From: Paraphaeosphaeria minitans
Taxonomy: Eukaryota > Ascomycota > Dothideomycetes > Pleosporales > Didymosphaeriaceae
Direction: 5' to 3'
Length of the DNA: 64,000 nucleotides
Assembly (NCBI GenBank): GCA_015832175.1
Contig: WJXW01000010.1
Span: 1,860,001 to 1,924,000, forward strand
Shown piece after piece: positions 1-11,861 of this stretch (position 1 is the first letter of the stretch; every line of letters begins with the position of its first letter). The notes beneath the pieces are model-generated. The model worked only from the letters and a program-made list of their open reading frames with translations. It was not told the origin of the DNA and did no database searches. The position numbers and the translations under genes are program-made.

Positions 1-1861
1 AGAAGCAAAATAATTAGAATAATTAGCTAAGAGGTAGGTAGAAGCTAGGTACTTATACACTAATTGCTAATTATCTTTAAAGTAATCTTAATATAATATT
101 AGAGCACACGTTTATACTAAGAGTAGTAGAGGCCTAGTCTAAGTAAGAAGAATATATTACACTAAATACAATAGTATTCGCTTCTATGCTTAAAAAGGCG
201 CCTAAAGCGTCTTATATAGCTTAGACTTATAGAGACAAGCTTACACTAGAGCTAATCCTATAGAAACACTTTTATAATTATCTATATAGGAAGCTATTCC
301 TCCTTACCGCTTATAAGGAGATCTCAACTTTACAAGATAAAGGTACCTAAATAGAGATTAAATAATTAGAGGTATTAGAGCAACCGCTCCCTTTAAAATA
401 GGTCTTTACCTATAAGTTTAATTAAAACAGATACTTTAAAAAGTGCAAAGCTCGAATTATTATAAAAGGAGATCTTTAGAAAAAGAATACTCTCCACTCT
501 ACCTATACTGCTACCCTAGCAGCAAGATCTTTTTAATTAGCTGTAGCTCTAGCAGCAGAATTCAATCTAGAAATCTTATAATTTAATATAGTAGGAGCGT
601 TTCTAAATACTCTTATTATAGCCGCTAATCTAGTAACTTATAAATTACCTAATAGTTTTAAAAAGCTAGGAAAGTGTGTAAGATTAAATTAAGCTTTGTA
701 TAGCTTAAGAGATTTACCACTTCTTTAGTATAAAGAATTTGCAGAATTACTATAATCTTATAGACTCTTAGCTTCGCTAGAAGAGCTATACCTTTTCTTT
801 AATAGTAATTAAAGTATTATTATTCTATTTTATATTAATAACATTCTTCTTCTCTATTACAAGAGTAAAGAGAAAGAAGCCCTAGATTTTTAGAAAAAAA
901 TCACAAACAAATACAAGATTAAATTAAAAGGACTAGTAGAGTAGTTCCTAGGTGTTTAAGTAATTAGGGACAAAGAAGCAAGATTAATTTCTCTAGTCTA
1001 TAATACCTACATTAATAAAATCACAAAAAAGTTTAACCTTTTAAACTCTAGGAGCTTCCCTCCTACACCTCTATTAGCAGAAGATCTTGTTCTAAGCACA
1101 AGAGAAGCTACTCCTTAATAAATAAAGCTCTTTTAAGAAGAGGTGGGATTAGCTCTCTACATAGTAATTATACTACGCCTAGATATAGCCTTTGCAGTGT
1201 TAAAGCTATCACACTTTCTAATAAATCTAAGCAAAGAACACTTTACTGCCATTAATTATGTAATCCTTTACCTCTATTAAACTAGATAGTAGGCTATAGT
1301 CTTTAGTGGCTACAATAGACCTAATCTGCTAATATGTAGAGATGCCTTATTCACTAATAATCTAATATTACAGCGATCTTCCTATAGATATATTATCCTA
1401 TTGTTTAGAGGAGCTATCCTATAGAAAGTAGCTTAATAGAACACAATTACTACTTTAATAATAGAAGTAGAGCTTCTAGCGCTTAAATATATAAGTAAAG
1501 AAGCTATAGCAATTAAGAGATTCTTTACTAAGCTTACTCTAGATCTAGGACCTTTATAGAAGGTCTATTGCGATAATCTTTAAACTATTTATTTAGTAAT
1601 TAGAAAGAACAAAAGAATTACTACTTAACTGCGCTATATAGATATTTAGAATATGTGGTTATAGTAAGAATATATAAAAAGATTATTTTAAGTGGAATAT
1701 CTTCTAACTAGCAAAATACTAGTAGATAGCCTTATAAAGGCTCTTACTTATTAGTAGTTTAATAGATTTAAAAGGCTATTAAATCTGCAAGATATAAGCA
1801 TAATAATTATAGAATAAGAGTAAGTAAGCAGAGAAATAATCTATTAACTACTTAGAATTAT

Positions 1862-3540
1862 TAATTTAGAGCTAGGAAACAAGAAAAGAAAAAGAAAAAA
1901 AAAAAAATTAGAGGAAGAATAGGAATTAGAGGAAGAGGAGATTAAAGAGCTTATCTATAAGCATATAGACCCTCTTCCTCCTCTACTTAATTACAAGGGT
2001 GCGAGAATCTCCTTTATAATTAGTAGTAGGAGATTCTCTCTATTCTCCTCCTCTCCTCCTCTCTGTAGTAGGTGATTCCTTACCCTATCTACCTCCTCCA
2101 CCTCTCCTTTAATTAGCAGTAGGTAATAGCTTACCCTAGCCTCCTCTCCTTTAATTAGTAGGAGGAGAAGCACTTACCTAGCCTCTACCCTACTTTAGAG
2201 CTAATAGGCCACTTATCTAGCTATTTTAATTAGGGTATTAGCTGCGACCGCGCTGCTCTTTAATAGGTAGAGTAGGAGGGTAATTACCCTATCCTCTACT
2301 AAAGATTAGCTAGGAGAGAGGGAGTAGAATAGTAGCTATATACTAAGCTTACTCCTCCTAACTACTAGTAGGAGGAGGAGTTTATAAAGCTACTTTAACC
2401 CTTTTACGTAGCTTAGTAATTAGCCTCTCCTATAAAAAGTATTAGCTAAACCTAGAAAGAATTTTAAAATAAAAGCTTATATTAGCACCCTCTAATAGTT
2501 AATAGTAGATAAAATCTATAGCTAGAGTCTAAATATATAGCTAGCTATAGGAATAATTAGCAAAATTAGCTAAAGTGATAAGATAATTCTATATATAGTA
2601 GTGTAAGAGTGGGTAAAGTAGGTATAGTAACACCTACCTAAGCTTAAAGCGTTATTATAGCAGTATTTATTACTCTTTCCTACTAGAGCTCCCTTTAAGC
2701 AGCCTAAATAGCTTACTTATCTAAAAGCACTAAGCGATCGCTAGGGGCCTAAAGCTAGGGCAGGAGGAGCTAGTAGAGTAGGAGGATTTTAGTAGAAGGA
2801 TTAAGAGCTTTATTTAGCAGCTTTTATAGCCTTTACTATGTATGCTTTAGCTAAATTTTTAAATATCTAAAAGAGTTAGCAAAGCTCTAAATAACAGAAA
2901 GAGCGTAAGGTAATAATTAGAAGAAGATAACCTACTATAAGGTAGTAGAATTTAAAAGCTTAAACTAGTAGGCTTAAATTAGATAAGAGGTTAAAGCGTT
3001 AAAAGTAAAGGATTAAAGAGAGAAGATTAAGCGCTAGTAAAGGGCTTATATACTCTACTACCTATCTAATTATTAAGCGCTAAATACGCTCCTTCCTTAC
3101 TACTTATTTCTCTTACTACTACTCCTTTTTAATTAAAACACGCCTACTTATCGTACTTACTAGCTAGTAAGAGCGGGGAAATTACTTTATAGTTAATAGG
3201 AAGTAAGTAAAAAGAGCAGTAAAATAAAAGCGTTTATACTTTAGGCCTTTATACTACGCTTATAAGCTCCTAACCCACTAGAAGAAGAGATTCTAGACAC
3301 GATTCACAATAGGATTTGTAATTTAAAAGGTAAACAGTAATTGTTTTGCTATTACAACAAGTAGGGGGTGATAGAATTGCTATTCTTAAGATAAAGAGAT
3401 TTAGAAGAACAATTCTTAATAGTTTTTTAATCTTTAAACAGCCTTTAGACAGTTTTTTAAAGATCTTTAGAAAGGATTTAGACAATTATAGATTACTTCT
3501 TAGGATAGGTAATCCGCTTTAAGCGATCACCTAGGGGGTG
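1862..3540 (+). other. Long 3' region of copia A between RNase H and LTR; no coding call
   Basis: This stretch follows the RNase H remnant and precedes the 3' LTR. It begins with A/G-rich then C/T-rich low-complexity sequence (1880-2200) and is conserved in the second copia copy (about 21740-23366). I see no domain in it. Small open frames at 1991-2173 and 3270-3485 are low-complexity or by-products of decay and were not called as genes. Confidence 0.6.
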
Positions 3541-3735
3541 TGTTAAAGTAAAACACTCACTTCTGTAATTCTTTCTAGATCTACTAATTCAGATCATAGG
3601 ATTCTTACTAAGAGGCTCGTTTCTTTTGTATATAGTCTGCCCTTTTAGCATCCTTTCCTATAATTAGCTCTTTATATTCTTTACAACTCTGCTCCTAAAT
3701 ATCCTGTAATAGTTCGAGCCCTTTTTACCACAACA
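3541..3735 (+). repeat. 3' LTR of copia element A
   Basis: A 195-bp repeat starting TGTTAAAG and ending CAACA. Three other copies lie in the window (6330-6524 inverted, 16295-16489, 23367-23561). It is preceded by a purine-rich tract (CTAGGGGGTG), as expected of a polypurine tract, and followed by ATACG, the presumed target-site sequence inside gypsy element 1. Confidence 0.9.
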
Positions 3736-5798
3736 ATACGTTAACTACTAACAACTTAATAATATAACAATAAAGAACTAATATCCACTACTAAATATTA
3801 TAGAATTACGAGATTAACTATCTTAAGCTAAGATATTTATAATAATAGATCTAAGAGACAGTTACCACCTTATACAAATTAAGAAAGGTAAAGAATAGAA
3901 AACAGCGTTTTAATTACACTATAGACTATTTAAATACAAAGTTATACCTTTTAGACTTATAAACGTACTAGCAGCTTTTATAGCACTTATTAACAACGTA
4001 CTCTATAAATATCTAGATATATTTATTATTGCGTATATAGACAATATCCTTGTCTTTTCTAAAAACAAATTAGACCACACTAAGCATGTATAAATAGTAC
4101 TAGAAGCACTAGACAGAGTATACCTTTACATTAAACTTAAGAAATATAAGTTTAACGTTAAATAACTTAAATTCCTAGGACACATTATTACTATAGAAGG
4201 AATTAAGATAGCACTAAGTAAAGTTAAATACATTAAGAACTAGCCAATACTAAAAATAGCTAAGAATATCCAAGAATTCTTAAAATTCTATAGATTTAAC
4301 TAACAATTCATCTAAAATTACGTAAATGTTACAATACCATTAATAAATCTTATAAAAAAGGACGTACCCTTTAAATAGACAAATAAGTGTAGAATATTAT
4401 TCTAACTCCTTAAGATAGTATATATTATAGAACCTGTCCTTATTTATTTTAGAAGCGATAAACCACTACGCTTTAAAATAGACGCTAGCGATCTTACACT
4501 AGGCGCCTACGCTAAATAAGAATATAATAGTAAATAGTACCTAATTACCTATTACTTATATAAATTTAATAACGCCAAAACACAATATAACGTACATAAT
4601 AAAGAACTCTACGCTATTATTAAAGCCTTAAAGCACTAGAGGATTTACGCGCTTAGTTACTTAACTCTAGAAATCTACATAGATTATAAGAACCTTCTAA
4701 GGTTCACAATAACAAAAGAACTTACGCTATAATAATAAAGATAGTTATAGACTACTAGGTAGTATAAGTTTAAAATTATCTATATAGCTAGAAAAGAAAA
4801 TGGCAGAGCAGACGCTCTTAGCTAATAAAGTAATCTAGTAGGAGAAAAGGCAAAAACCTTCTCTGCAATTTTTCGTAAAGCTAAAGATAAATCTCTAGAA
4901 CTAATAGCAAAACTGAATTAACTTTTAGTAATTAACTAAGAAGTTCTAGAACACCTATAGACTAAGATTATCTAATAATATCATAATAACCCTATGTATA
5001 GACACCTAGACATCACAAAGACAATAGAACTTATCTAAAGGAATTACACCTTAAAAGGATTTAAAGAAGCTATAACAACTTATATCCACAAATATATAGA
5101 ATATTAAAAAAATAAACATAGCACACATCTTAAATACAGTAAGATATAGGTAATTAGCATTTCAACAGCACTATAGGAAGACATTACTATAGATTTTGTT
5201 ATAGGAATTTTAAACTCTAAGGATCTAACAATAGAAATTAAATACAATAGCATACTAGTAATAGTCTACTAACTAACTAAGTATATTAAGCTTATTCTAT
5301 GCCTTAAAAGAAGAACAGCAAAAGAACTCGCTTTTCTTATCCTAGACTAACTAATTAGACACTACAGAATCCTAAAAATAATTATTAGCAATAGAGACAA
5401 GCTCTTTATATTAAATTATTAGATAACACTTATAGCCCTACTTAGAACGAAGTAAAAGCTATTAACAGCTTACTATCTATAAATAGATAGACAGATAGAA
5501 CGTACAAACTAAACTATAGAAACGTACCTATGCATCTACTGCAACAGTTAGAAGAATAACTAGGTTTTATTACTACGTATAGCACAGTTAGCCTATAATA
5601 ATAAAGTATTAGCAGTATTAGGATATACACTATTCTATATAAACTATAGGATACACCTATATCTCTTTAATTAATAATTTCCTACGATAATTAAAGCAAA
5701 AGAAGCTATAGATATAGTAGAAAATATAAAGACAATATACTAATAACTCTAAAAGAATCTTAAGAAAGCTTAGCAGTAATTAATTTTATACTAAAACT

Positions 5799-6033
5799 GT
5801 CCGTACAGTTTATCGTACAAATAGCACTAAGTGAAATAGGGGCCTACCTACCTATAGGGACCCGCACAAGGACCCACTGCTTAGGTTAGCGCTAAGAGGC
5901 AGAGACTTCATAAGGTCCTTAGTGCCCCTTTGTACGATAGACCAGACGTAATTAATTGAACCTACTTCTTACCCTTTGCACAATAGTATACTATTAACCC
6001 TTAAATGCTTAATTACAGATTGAGCCAAACCAA
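5799..6033. repeat. Small insertion with inverted repeats in gypsy 1 integrase
   Basis: Gypsy element 2 lacks this roughly 235-bp segment at the equivalent position (about 12,800). Its base composition is closer to normal DNA than its RIP-mutated surroundings. It is flanked by near-identical 8-mers (CTAAAACT 5791-5798, CAAAAACT 6034-6041) and contains 23-bp imperfect inverted arms at 5809-5831 and 5918-5940 sharing CTTAGTGC and TTGTACGATA. It looks like a small non-autonomous (MITE-like) insertion, but the arms are not at its ends, so class is uncertain. Confidence 0.5.
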
Positions 6034-6329
6034 CAAAAACTAAAAATAAAAAATAGCACCTTAGCTAAAGAAGGGGGATAAAGTATATCTACTTATAAAG
6101 AACCTTTAAACTTAGAAAAAGAAACACAAGAAACTAGATTATATTAAAGTTAAACTATTTTACATTTCTAAGCAAATATTACTAGTAAACTATAAGTTAG
6201 AACTACCGCCAAATGCAAAGATATACCTAGTATTCCACGTATTACTACTAGAACTAGCAGACCCTAATACACTAGTTAGAACCGCCTTCTACCACAGAAT
6301 AGAAGAAGAGAATAAATTTAAAGTTAAAA

Positions 6330-6524
6330 TGTTGTGGTAAAAAGGGCTCGAACTATCACAGGATATTCAGGAGCAGAGTTGTAAAGAATACAAATAGCTA
6401 ATTGTACGAAAGGATGCCGAAAGGGCAGACTATATACAAAAGAAACGAGCCTCTTGGCAAGAATCCCGTGATATGAATTAGTGGATCCAGAAAGAATCAC
6501 GGAAGTGAGTGTTTTACTTCAACA
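6330..6524 (-). repeat. Solo LTR of the copia family
   Basis: Reverse complement of the 195-bp copia LTR, complete from TGTTG to CAACA. Flanked by TAAAA (6325-6329) and TAGAA (6525-6529), a 5-bp target-site duplication differing by one G-to-A transition. No internal copia sequence is attached, so it is a solo LTR left by LTR-LTR recombination. It is strikingly less RIP-mutated than most other copies. Confidence 0.88.
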
Positions 6525-6721
6525 TAGAAGAATTCTAGAATATAATTAGCAATATAAAACATATCTTGTTAAATAGAAAGGTTACCTACATAGCGAAAAC
6601 ACTTAGGAACTAGCAGCCTACCTAGGGAACTATTAATAAAAGATTAAGGAATTTTGTAGACACCTAACACAACATAATGTTATCTTTACCTAGAAAGGCA
6701 GAGTTACAGAGTTATCCTAAA

Positions 6722-7200
6722 ACTCTAAAGGAAGATTATTTATTACTAACTAAATAGACGTGCTAAGCTCTATAGGACCTATAGGCTAAGTAGGCTAAAC
6801 TAGATCCTTCTTTAACTCTATTAGCGTAGCACTTTCTACTATAATTACTTCTCTAGCACACTTTTTGTTCTTCGCTAATTATTTTAATAACTACTCCTCT
6901 TTTATATACGCAACACGCAGCGCCTTAAATATAGTATTTTATTTCTTATACGCCTCTAATATTTACGCCTCTAACTTCTTCTTTTTAGATACTAACTATA
7001 AAAACTTCTTTTAAGTAACAGCTATGTTACACTTTAATCCTTATTTCTAATACTTACTACACTTTCTTAAGCTTATATAGACTTTACACACATAAGAATG
7101 CGCCTTATAGAAAGAACACTTAGATACTATAATAGCACTGTAATTCTTAATAGTAAAAATAAGGTCACGACAACACTTTATACTATTATAATTAGTAGGC
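6722..7200 (-). pseudogene. Antisense accessory ORF of gypsy 1 with Zn2Cys6-like cysteine pattern (RIP relic)
   Basis: On the strand opposite to pol, between the chromodomain and the 3' LTR, a reading frame with only RIP-type stops encodes a cysteine-rich segment near 7030-7121 followed by a Lys/Glu-rich, coiled-coil-like stretch. Restoring tyrosines that probably derive from cysteines (TGC to TAC is a RIP change), the spacing is C-x2-C-x6-C-x8-C-x2-C-x6-C, the fungal binuclear zinc-cluster spacing. The same pattern occurs at the same position and strand in gypsy 2 (11862-12325), which argues for a real element-encoded gene. Function unknown. Confidence 0.6.
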
Positions 7201-7239
7201 ATAATTCTTTAGGACAAAGAATAGGAAGGGAGGAAATAA

Positions 7240-7649
7240 TGTTATAAACTAGATAGTAATATAGGAGTTAGGCGCTTATAAAGGTATAATAAAGCGACAA
7301 CAGGGTTACAGACGTAATAAAAAGATACTAAGAGGCTTAGATTAGATTATATAATACGCTTAGCCGCTTAGGAGCCCTAAGTAGCTAAGTAGGTTATGTA
7401 ATACGCTTAGTTGCTTAGGAGCACTAAGTAGTAAAGCAGTTATAGTATATAGGAACGCAAGGATAGGCTCTCTATACTTGTGTTTAATCTATTTATTAAT
7501 CTATTATTTAGATTCTAGTAGACTATATTATTAACTTGTTACACTTTACAAGATACTATTGTATTAATAAGACCTTTCACCTCTGTAAGTACTCCTGCCT
7601 AACAACCAACCTTAAGCCTTTAGGACTAGCTACCCTCTTAGATTTAATA
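7240..7649 (+). repeat. 3' LTR of gypsy element 1
   Basis: Begins TGTTATAAAC directly after a purine tract and ends in TTTAATA (RIP form of TTTAACA). Its right half is the reverse complement of the LTRs of gypsy 2 (11257-11667 and 24826-25237), as expected for opposite orientation. The left half (U3) has diverged. Confidence 0.85.
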
Positions 7650-9079
7650 TACTAACGCTAGATAGTAAGAGTTTAGCTATCTATAATTGCGAATAGGTTT
7701 AAACTATTTATATTATTTGCCTAGAGGAATAATAAAGGTAGACTTTAGATGTATAGGCTAAGAAGCGCAGAATCTATAAGTGTCTACACTAGTATTTTTA
7801 TTCCTTATTATATAGTATCTAGCAACCTATTAGTAAATAAAACACTAAGTAAGAATAGACAATAGCTTATAGTAGTTAAATACTATAAAGTAGTAAGGTA
7901 GGGATAGTAGTGTAGCGTTATTATAAGATATAGTTACGCCATTTAACTATAATAGTTAAAGTAGTATTAGGTAAGTTATTGGATATTAGTTTCTGTAGCA
8001 GTAGGACCTAGTTCTTAATCTAGATTAGGCGTATTACTAACGTAATATAGGCTATAGTTATGTATGCTCCTACAACCCTCCTACTTATATTAATCCTATA
8101 AGTGTTATATATTAAGTAGGGATATAAAGACGTGTTTCTTAAATAACTAAAAGCGGTAGTAGAAGTAGAAAGTAATAATATATAAATTGTCTTTTATAAA
8201 GTTACAGGCTAATTATTATTGTATAATAGTAGAAGTAAGGCTCTACTTATTAAATTATAGTATAGATTAAAGTAGGTTATACTAAAAGTTATTAGCAGTA
8301 GAGAAAGTTATAAAAAGAGTGGGACTTTTTAGATACTAAATCTAGGAGGCATTAGTATAGTATTAGGTAATAGATAGTAGGCTTACTACGTACTATAGCA
8401 TTAAGCTTCCTTTCTTCTAGGTTCTATTATAGCCTAGTTCCTTATATTTAAGCTCCTATGCAAATAATAGAGCTAATAAGAGACTATTCTCTATTGTATA
8501 TAGAGAATATAGTATAGATATTCTTAGCTTATATAGAATTGCTATTTACACTATACTTTACTATAAAACTAGTATAGGTAATAAAGGACTAGCGTATAAT
8601 AGTGTTAAAGTTAGTAAATTAGAATTAAAAGTGTTTTATAAATCTTTTATCTTTATTGTGAAGAATAAACTATATATAGGTAATAAGGTCTATAGTTTAT
8701 AGGTAAGGTTTATTAAACTCTCCTATACTAGTATGGTACAGGGATAGAAAAGCCAAAGTAGGATAGCTTTTACTTTAGGTAAATTTACTAATTAGTGTAG
8801 CTTATACTACACCTCTAAAGAGGTGTACTATATTTATATAAGATTAAATTTAAGCGCAAAGAGCCTTAAACTTTAAAGTGTCTACTTTTAAATTAGCGAC
8901 AGTAGACACCGTAGGAGTTTTATAGTTAGCGTTATCTATAACTTTTTTTTCTTACTATAATTAGCTAATATCTTTTTCTCTATTATATTTACTCTTATAA
9001 TTATTTATTATAATAGATGCGAATAAGTGCGTAGTGCTAGATCTAGTTTAGGTGCTAGTACTAGGCAAGGTATTAGTAC

Positions 9080-9313
9080 TGTAGTGTAAAGGTTGGCCTA
9101 CAATAGAGAATTAGAGAAACATAGGGCCGATTAGCTGTTGTTTAAGATAGCTAATTAGGGAACAGACAGGAACAACTAACCTAACCAGACAAGACACAAA
9201 GAGACCCGATAGACAATTGGAGTAGTTGAGTTTGTATAATAGATTTTAGACAGGATAACTTAACTCATTCTTTTATATTCCTCACTTAAGGCAAACGCAC
9301 CTACAACACCACA
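9080..9313. repeat. Solo LTR of a different LTR-retrotransposon family
   Basis: A 234-bp segment with better-preserved composition than its surroundings, starting TGTAGTG and ending CACCACA; the ends are inverted repeats apart from one RIP-type G-to-A. Flanked by GTAC on both sides (9076-9079 and 9314-9317). TG...CA ends plus a short TSD and no internal region fit a solo LTR. No second copy is in the window, so the family is unknown. Confidence 0.65.
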
Positions 9314-10377
9314 GTACTAAAAAGCCTTATAGAGATATTAGGTAAAGACTTTATAATCTCTAATTTCTATTCTATAGAACTATTAAGAGCAAGCGATGAA
9401 AGCGTATTATAATTAAGAATAATGTTATAGTATCCAAAGTAATTTATAATTAGGAACAATAACCACCTTTATAGCATATATTGCTATACTTAGTAGTCTT
9501 TTTAAAATTACTAGTTAACCTAATTAGGATTATTACTATCTATCTAGGTAGGCTTTAGGATAATAATCTCTACTTATTATAGTAGATAAGGGAGTTAAGT
9601 AAAAGGTATTATAGTATTAACTATAAAATTATAGATATAACCTTTATAGTAGTATTAGGCGCCCTAGTGCGTAAAACCCTTTATTATAACTTAAACACAT
9701 GTAAGTAGGCATTCCTCTATATTAGTAAGGGATAGTAATAATAGAGGTAATAGGCCAGAATCTATATAATCTTTGGCTCTATAAAGTGGCACAAAATTAC
9801 CGCTACTAAATTTATTTTAATCTTTTTAATAGTCTATAAATTCCCCTAAAATAATATCTAGGTAAAACCACCTATAGTTATAGGTAAGAGAGACAGTTAA
9901 ATATATCTAATTTAGTTTAGTATAGAACTTAGATATATATGCACTTTTCTCTAAAAGAAGCGTAGGTTCTTATAGGAAGTTTAGGGCTATTAGATCTATA
10001 GGTAGGTAAGTAGAATTATTACACTAATTAGCTTAATTATTAGTAATTCTAAAATTCTTAGTAGTAATAGCTCTATTATTAAGTTTATTATTACTAGAAG
10101 TTGTAAGGCTATAAGGCGTAGGGCTATTAAAAACTAATACTTAGTTAAATACCTCTAAGGTAAGTATAAGTTAATAAGAAGTAGATGCTATACGTTGTAT
10201 ATATATAATTATAGACGTAGTTATTGGCTATTATGTAGCTAGTAGTACTGGACAGATTCTAGATAAAGGTAGTTATAGTAATAGAACACTAAATAGAGGT
10301 TACAGCGTAAGACCTAATTAATAAAATAATAGTTAGGGCGGTAATCTAAATACCTCTAGAAGAGTTTATAGGCTATA

Positions 10378-10440
10378 TATTAAAGTGTAAGTTAATATTA
10401 AAGTGTAAGTTAGTGTTAAAGTATAAGTTAGTGTTAAAAG
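10378..10440. repeat. 18-bp tandem repeat, about 3.5 units
   Basis: Units at 10378-10395, 10396-10413 and 10414-10431 plus a partial fourth match the consensus TRTTAAAGTRTAAGTTAR (R marks RIP-type G/A differences). The unit is six codons long, which would fit a short peptide repeat in a decayed gene. Confidence 0.75.
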
Positions 10441-11256
10441 AGGTTTAGTAAAGAGTTATAATAGAGATAGTAAGGATATTAGTAGCGTTAACACTATATT
10501 TATAAAAGGTAGTAGATAATCTAGTGTACGAGTATTAAAGCCAAGTAAGCGCTATTTATAAGAAGAATGTATAGGTAAGAGAATAGCGTATTTTCCTCTA
10601 CACTATATATATTTTCTTATAGGTTTACTACTTATAAAGGAATTAATAGCTAGATTAAGTATATAACTATACCTAGCGTAATAAAGTACTATATATTAGC
10701 TAGCTATTAGTTATAGACTTACTAAAGGGTAGTAGGTAAATAGAGGTTACTAAAGCGTTTAAAAGTAGTAGTTATAAAAAACTATACGTAGAGTAGTAGA
10801 TTATAGGAGAATTTTACTAGGTATTAGTCTTAGTATTAGGCAATTTTTATAGGCAAAGAGCTAGCTAATAGTTAAAAAGCGAAGAGTGTTTATAGTATAT
10901 ATTTAGCATAAATAAAAGTAAATATTATACCGCTAATTATGTGCTATTGTCTATATAGTCCTAAAGGATAGGTAAGATAACATCACCCTTAAGAATATTA
11001 TACTAATCTACCTTATAAAAACGCTATTCTGCCTATTCCTAATGCTTATAAACCTTATAGCTAACAACTTCCTCCTAATCCTAATTATTTATATGCTGTG
11101 GAAACTATTAATACCATATAATAATACTTAATTAGTATTTAATAAATATAAGCTACTAGGAGTGAAGTACTATTCTCTACTACTTTAGTATTTTTTTATA
11201 TAGGCACTATAATTACGCGCTAAAGTGGAAGATTCAATAGTATATATAGAGGTGAT

Positions 11257-11667
11257 TGTTAAATCCAAGAGGGTAGCTAGTCCTAAAGGGTTAAGGTTGG
11301 TTCTCAGGCAGGAGTACTTACAGAAGGTGGAAGGTCTTGTTAATATAATAGTATCTTACAAAGTGTAACAAGTTAATAATTTAGTCTGCTAGAATCTAAA
11401 TAATAGATTAATAAACAGATTAAATATAAGTATAGAGAGCCTATCCTTGCGTTCTTATATACTTTAAGCGATTAGTGGACTAATCGCTCTAATTAAACTA
11501 ATTAAGCACTAATTAGTTACTTAGTATGTTAAGTACTTAGTCTAATTAGTTGTCTTAGCGCTCTAATTACACTAATTAGATTACATGACCTTTTGTGCTA
11601 TGTCACTTAAATAATAAATGTAGATACATATAAAGATCCTAGAAGGCCTAGCCTTTAGATTTTAATA
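11257..11667 (-). repeat. 3' LTR of gypsy element 2
   Basis: Matches 24826-25237 over its full length with mainly C/T and G/A differences; on the plus strand it runs TGTTAAATCC to TTTAATA. The partner LTR keeps the canonical TTAACA end. Confidence 0.9.
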
Positions 11668-11861
11668 TTATCTCCCTCCTTACTAGGATTTGTCCTTAAA
11701 TTGTGTAACTGTGTCTTATACTTAGTTATAACTAGAGCTTACCCTACGTTATAAGTAGTGTTAGCTTACTTATATTACGCCTTAATAACCTTCTAAGTCT
11801 AGCACTACTTATTACTATTACTTAACTAATTTTACTAACTCCTTTAGCGAAGTTATAGTTA

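Larger units (their letters stand above)
1..3735 (+). mobile_element. Copia-type LTR retrotransposon A, 5' end outside the window
   Basis: Plus-strand remnants of copia reverse transcriptase (about 500-1300) and RNase H (about 1300-1800) can be read through many TAG/TAA stops, including FLGV, DIAF and a DNL-like RNase H segment. The copy is 1:1 alignable with 19876-23561, offset about 19,875, differing mainly by C/T and G/A transitions plus one roughly 50-bp length difference near 2080. It ends in a 195-bp LTR (3541-3735). The base after the LTR lies within a gypsy reverse transcriptase, so this element inserted into gypsy element 1. About 1.7 kb between RNase H and the LTR has no recognisable coding content. 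RIP-like decay makes it non-functional. Confidence 0.88.
3736..7649 (+). mobile_element. Gypsy-type (chromodomain) LTR retrotransposon 1, 3' part
   Basis: Degenerate plus-strand pol can be read in the order reverse transcriptase (from about 3741, YRQLN-like start), RNase H (about 4470-4830), integrase (about 4970-5800 and 6040-6325) and chromodomain (about 6540-6640, a YLVKWKGY-like motif with RIP substitutions). A polypurine tract (about 7223-7239) precedes a 410-bp 3' LTR at 7240-7649. The 5' half lies left of copia A, outside the window. It is interrupted by a solo copia LTR at 6330-6524 and a hairpin-containing insertion near 5799-6033. Order RT-RH-IN-chromodomain identifies it as Ty3/gypsy. 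Confidence 0.88.
7650..11256. other. RIP-degraded AT-rich DNA of unknown origin, host of gypsy 2
   Basis: Continuous in the ancestor with 25238 onward, since gypsy 2 inserted between them. It is full of TAG/TAA but contains a plus-strand frame at about 8640-8880 with only CAG-to-TAG-type stops, so it was once coding. I recognise no domain. A solo LTR (9080-9313) and an 18-bp tandem repeat (10378-10440) lie inside it. Confidence 0.6.

Noticed and set aside
1991..2173. 60-codon Leu/Glu-rich open frame
   Set aside because: Low-complexity purine/pyrimidine tract in a decayed retroelement.
10378..10440. Tandem repeat considered as a CRISPR-like array
   Set aside because: Units are contiguous without spacers and the organism is a eukaryote.
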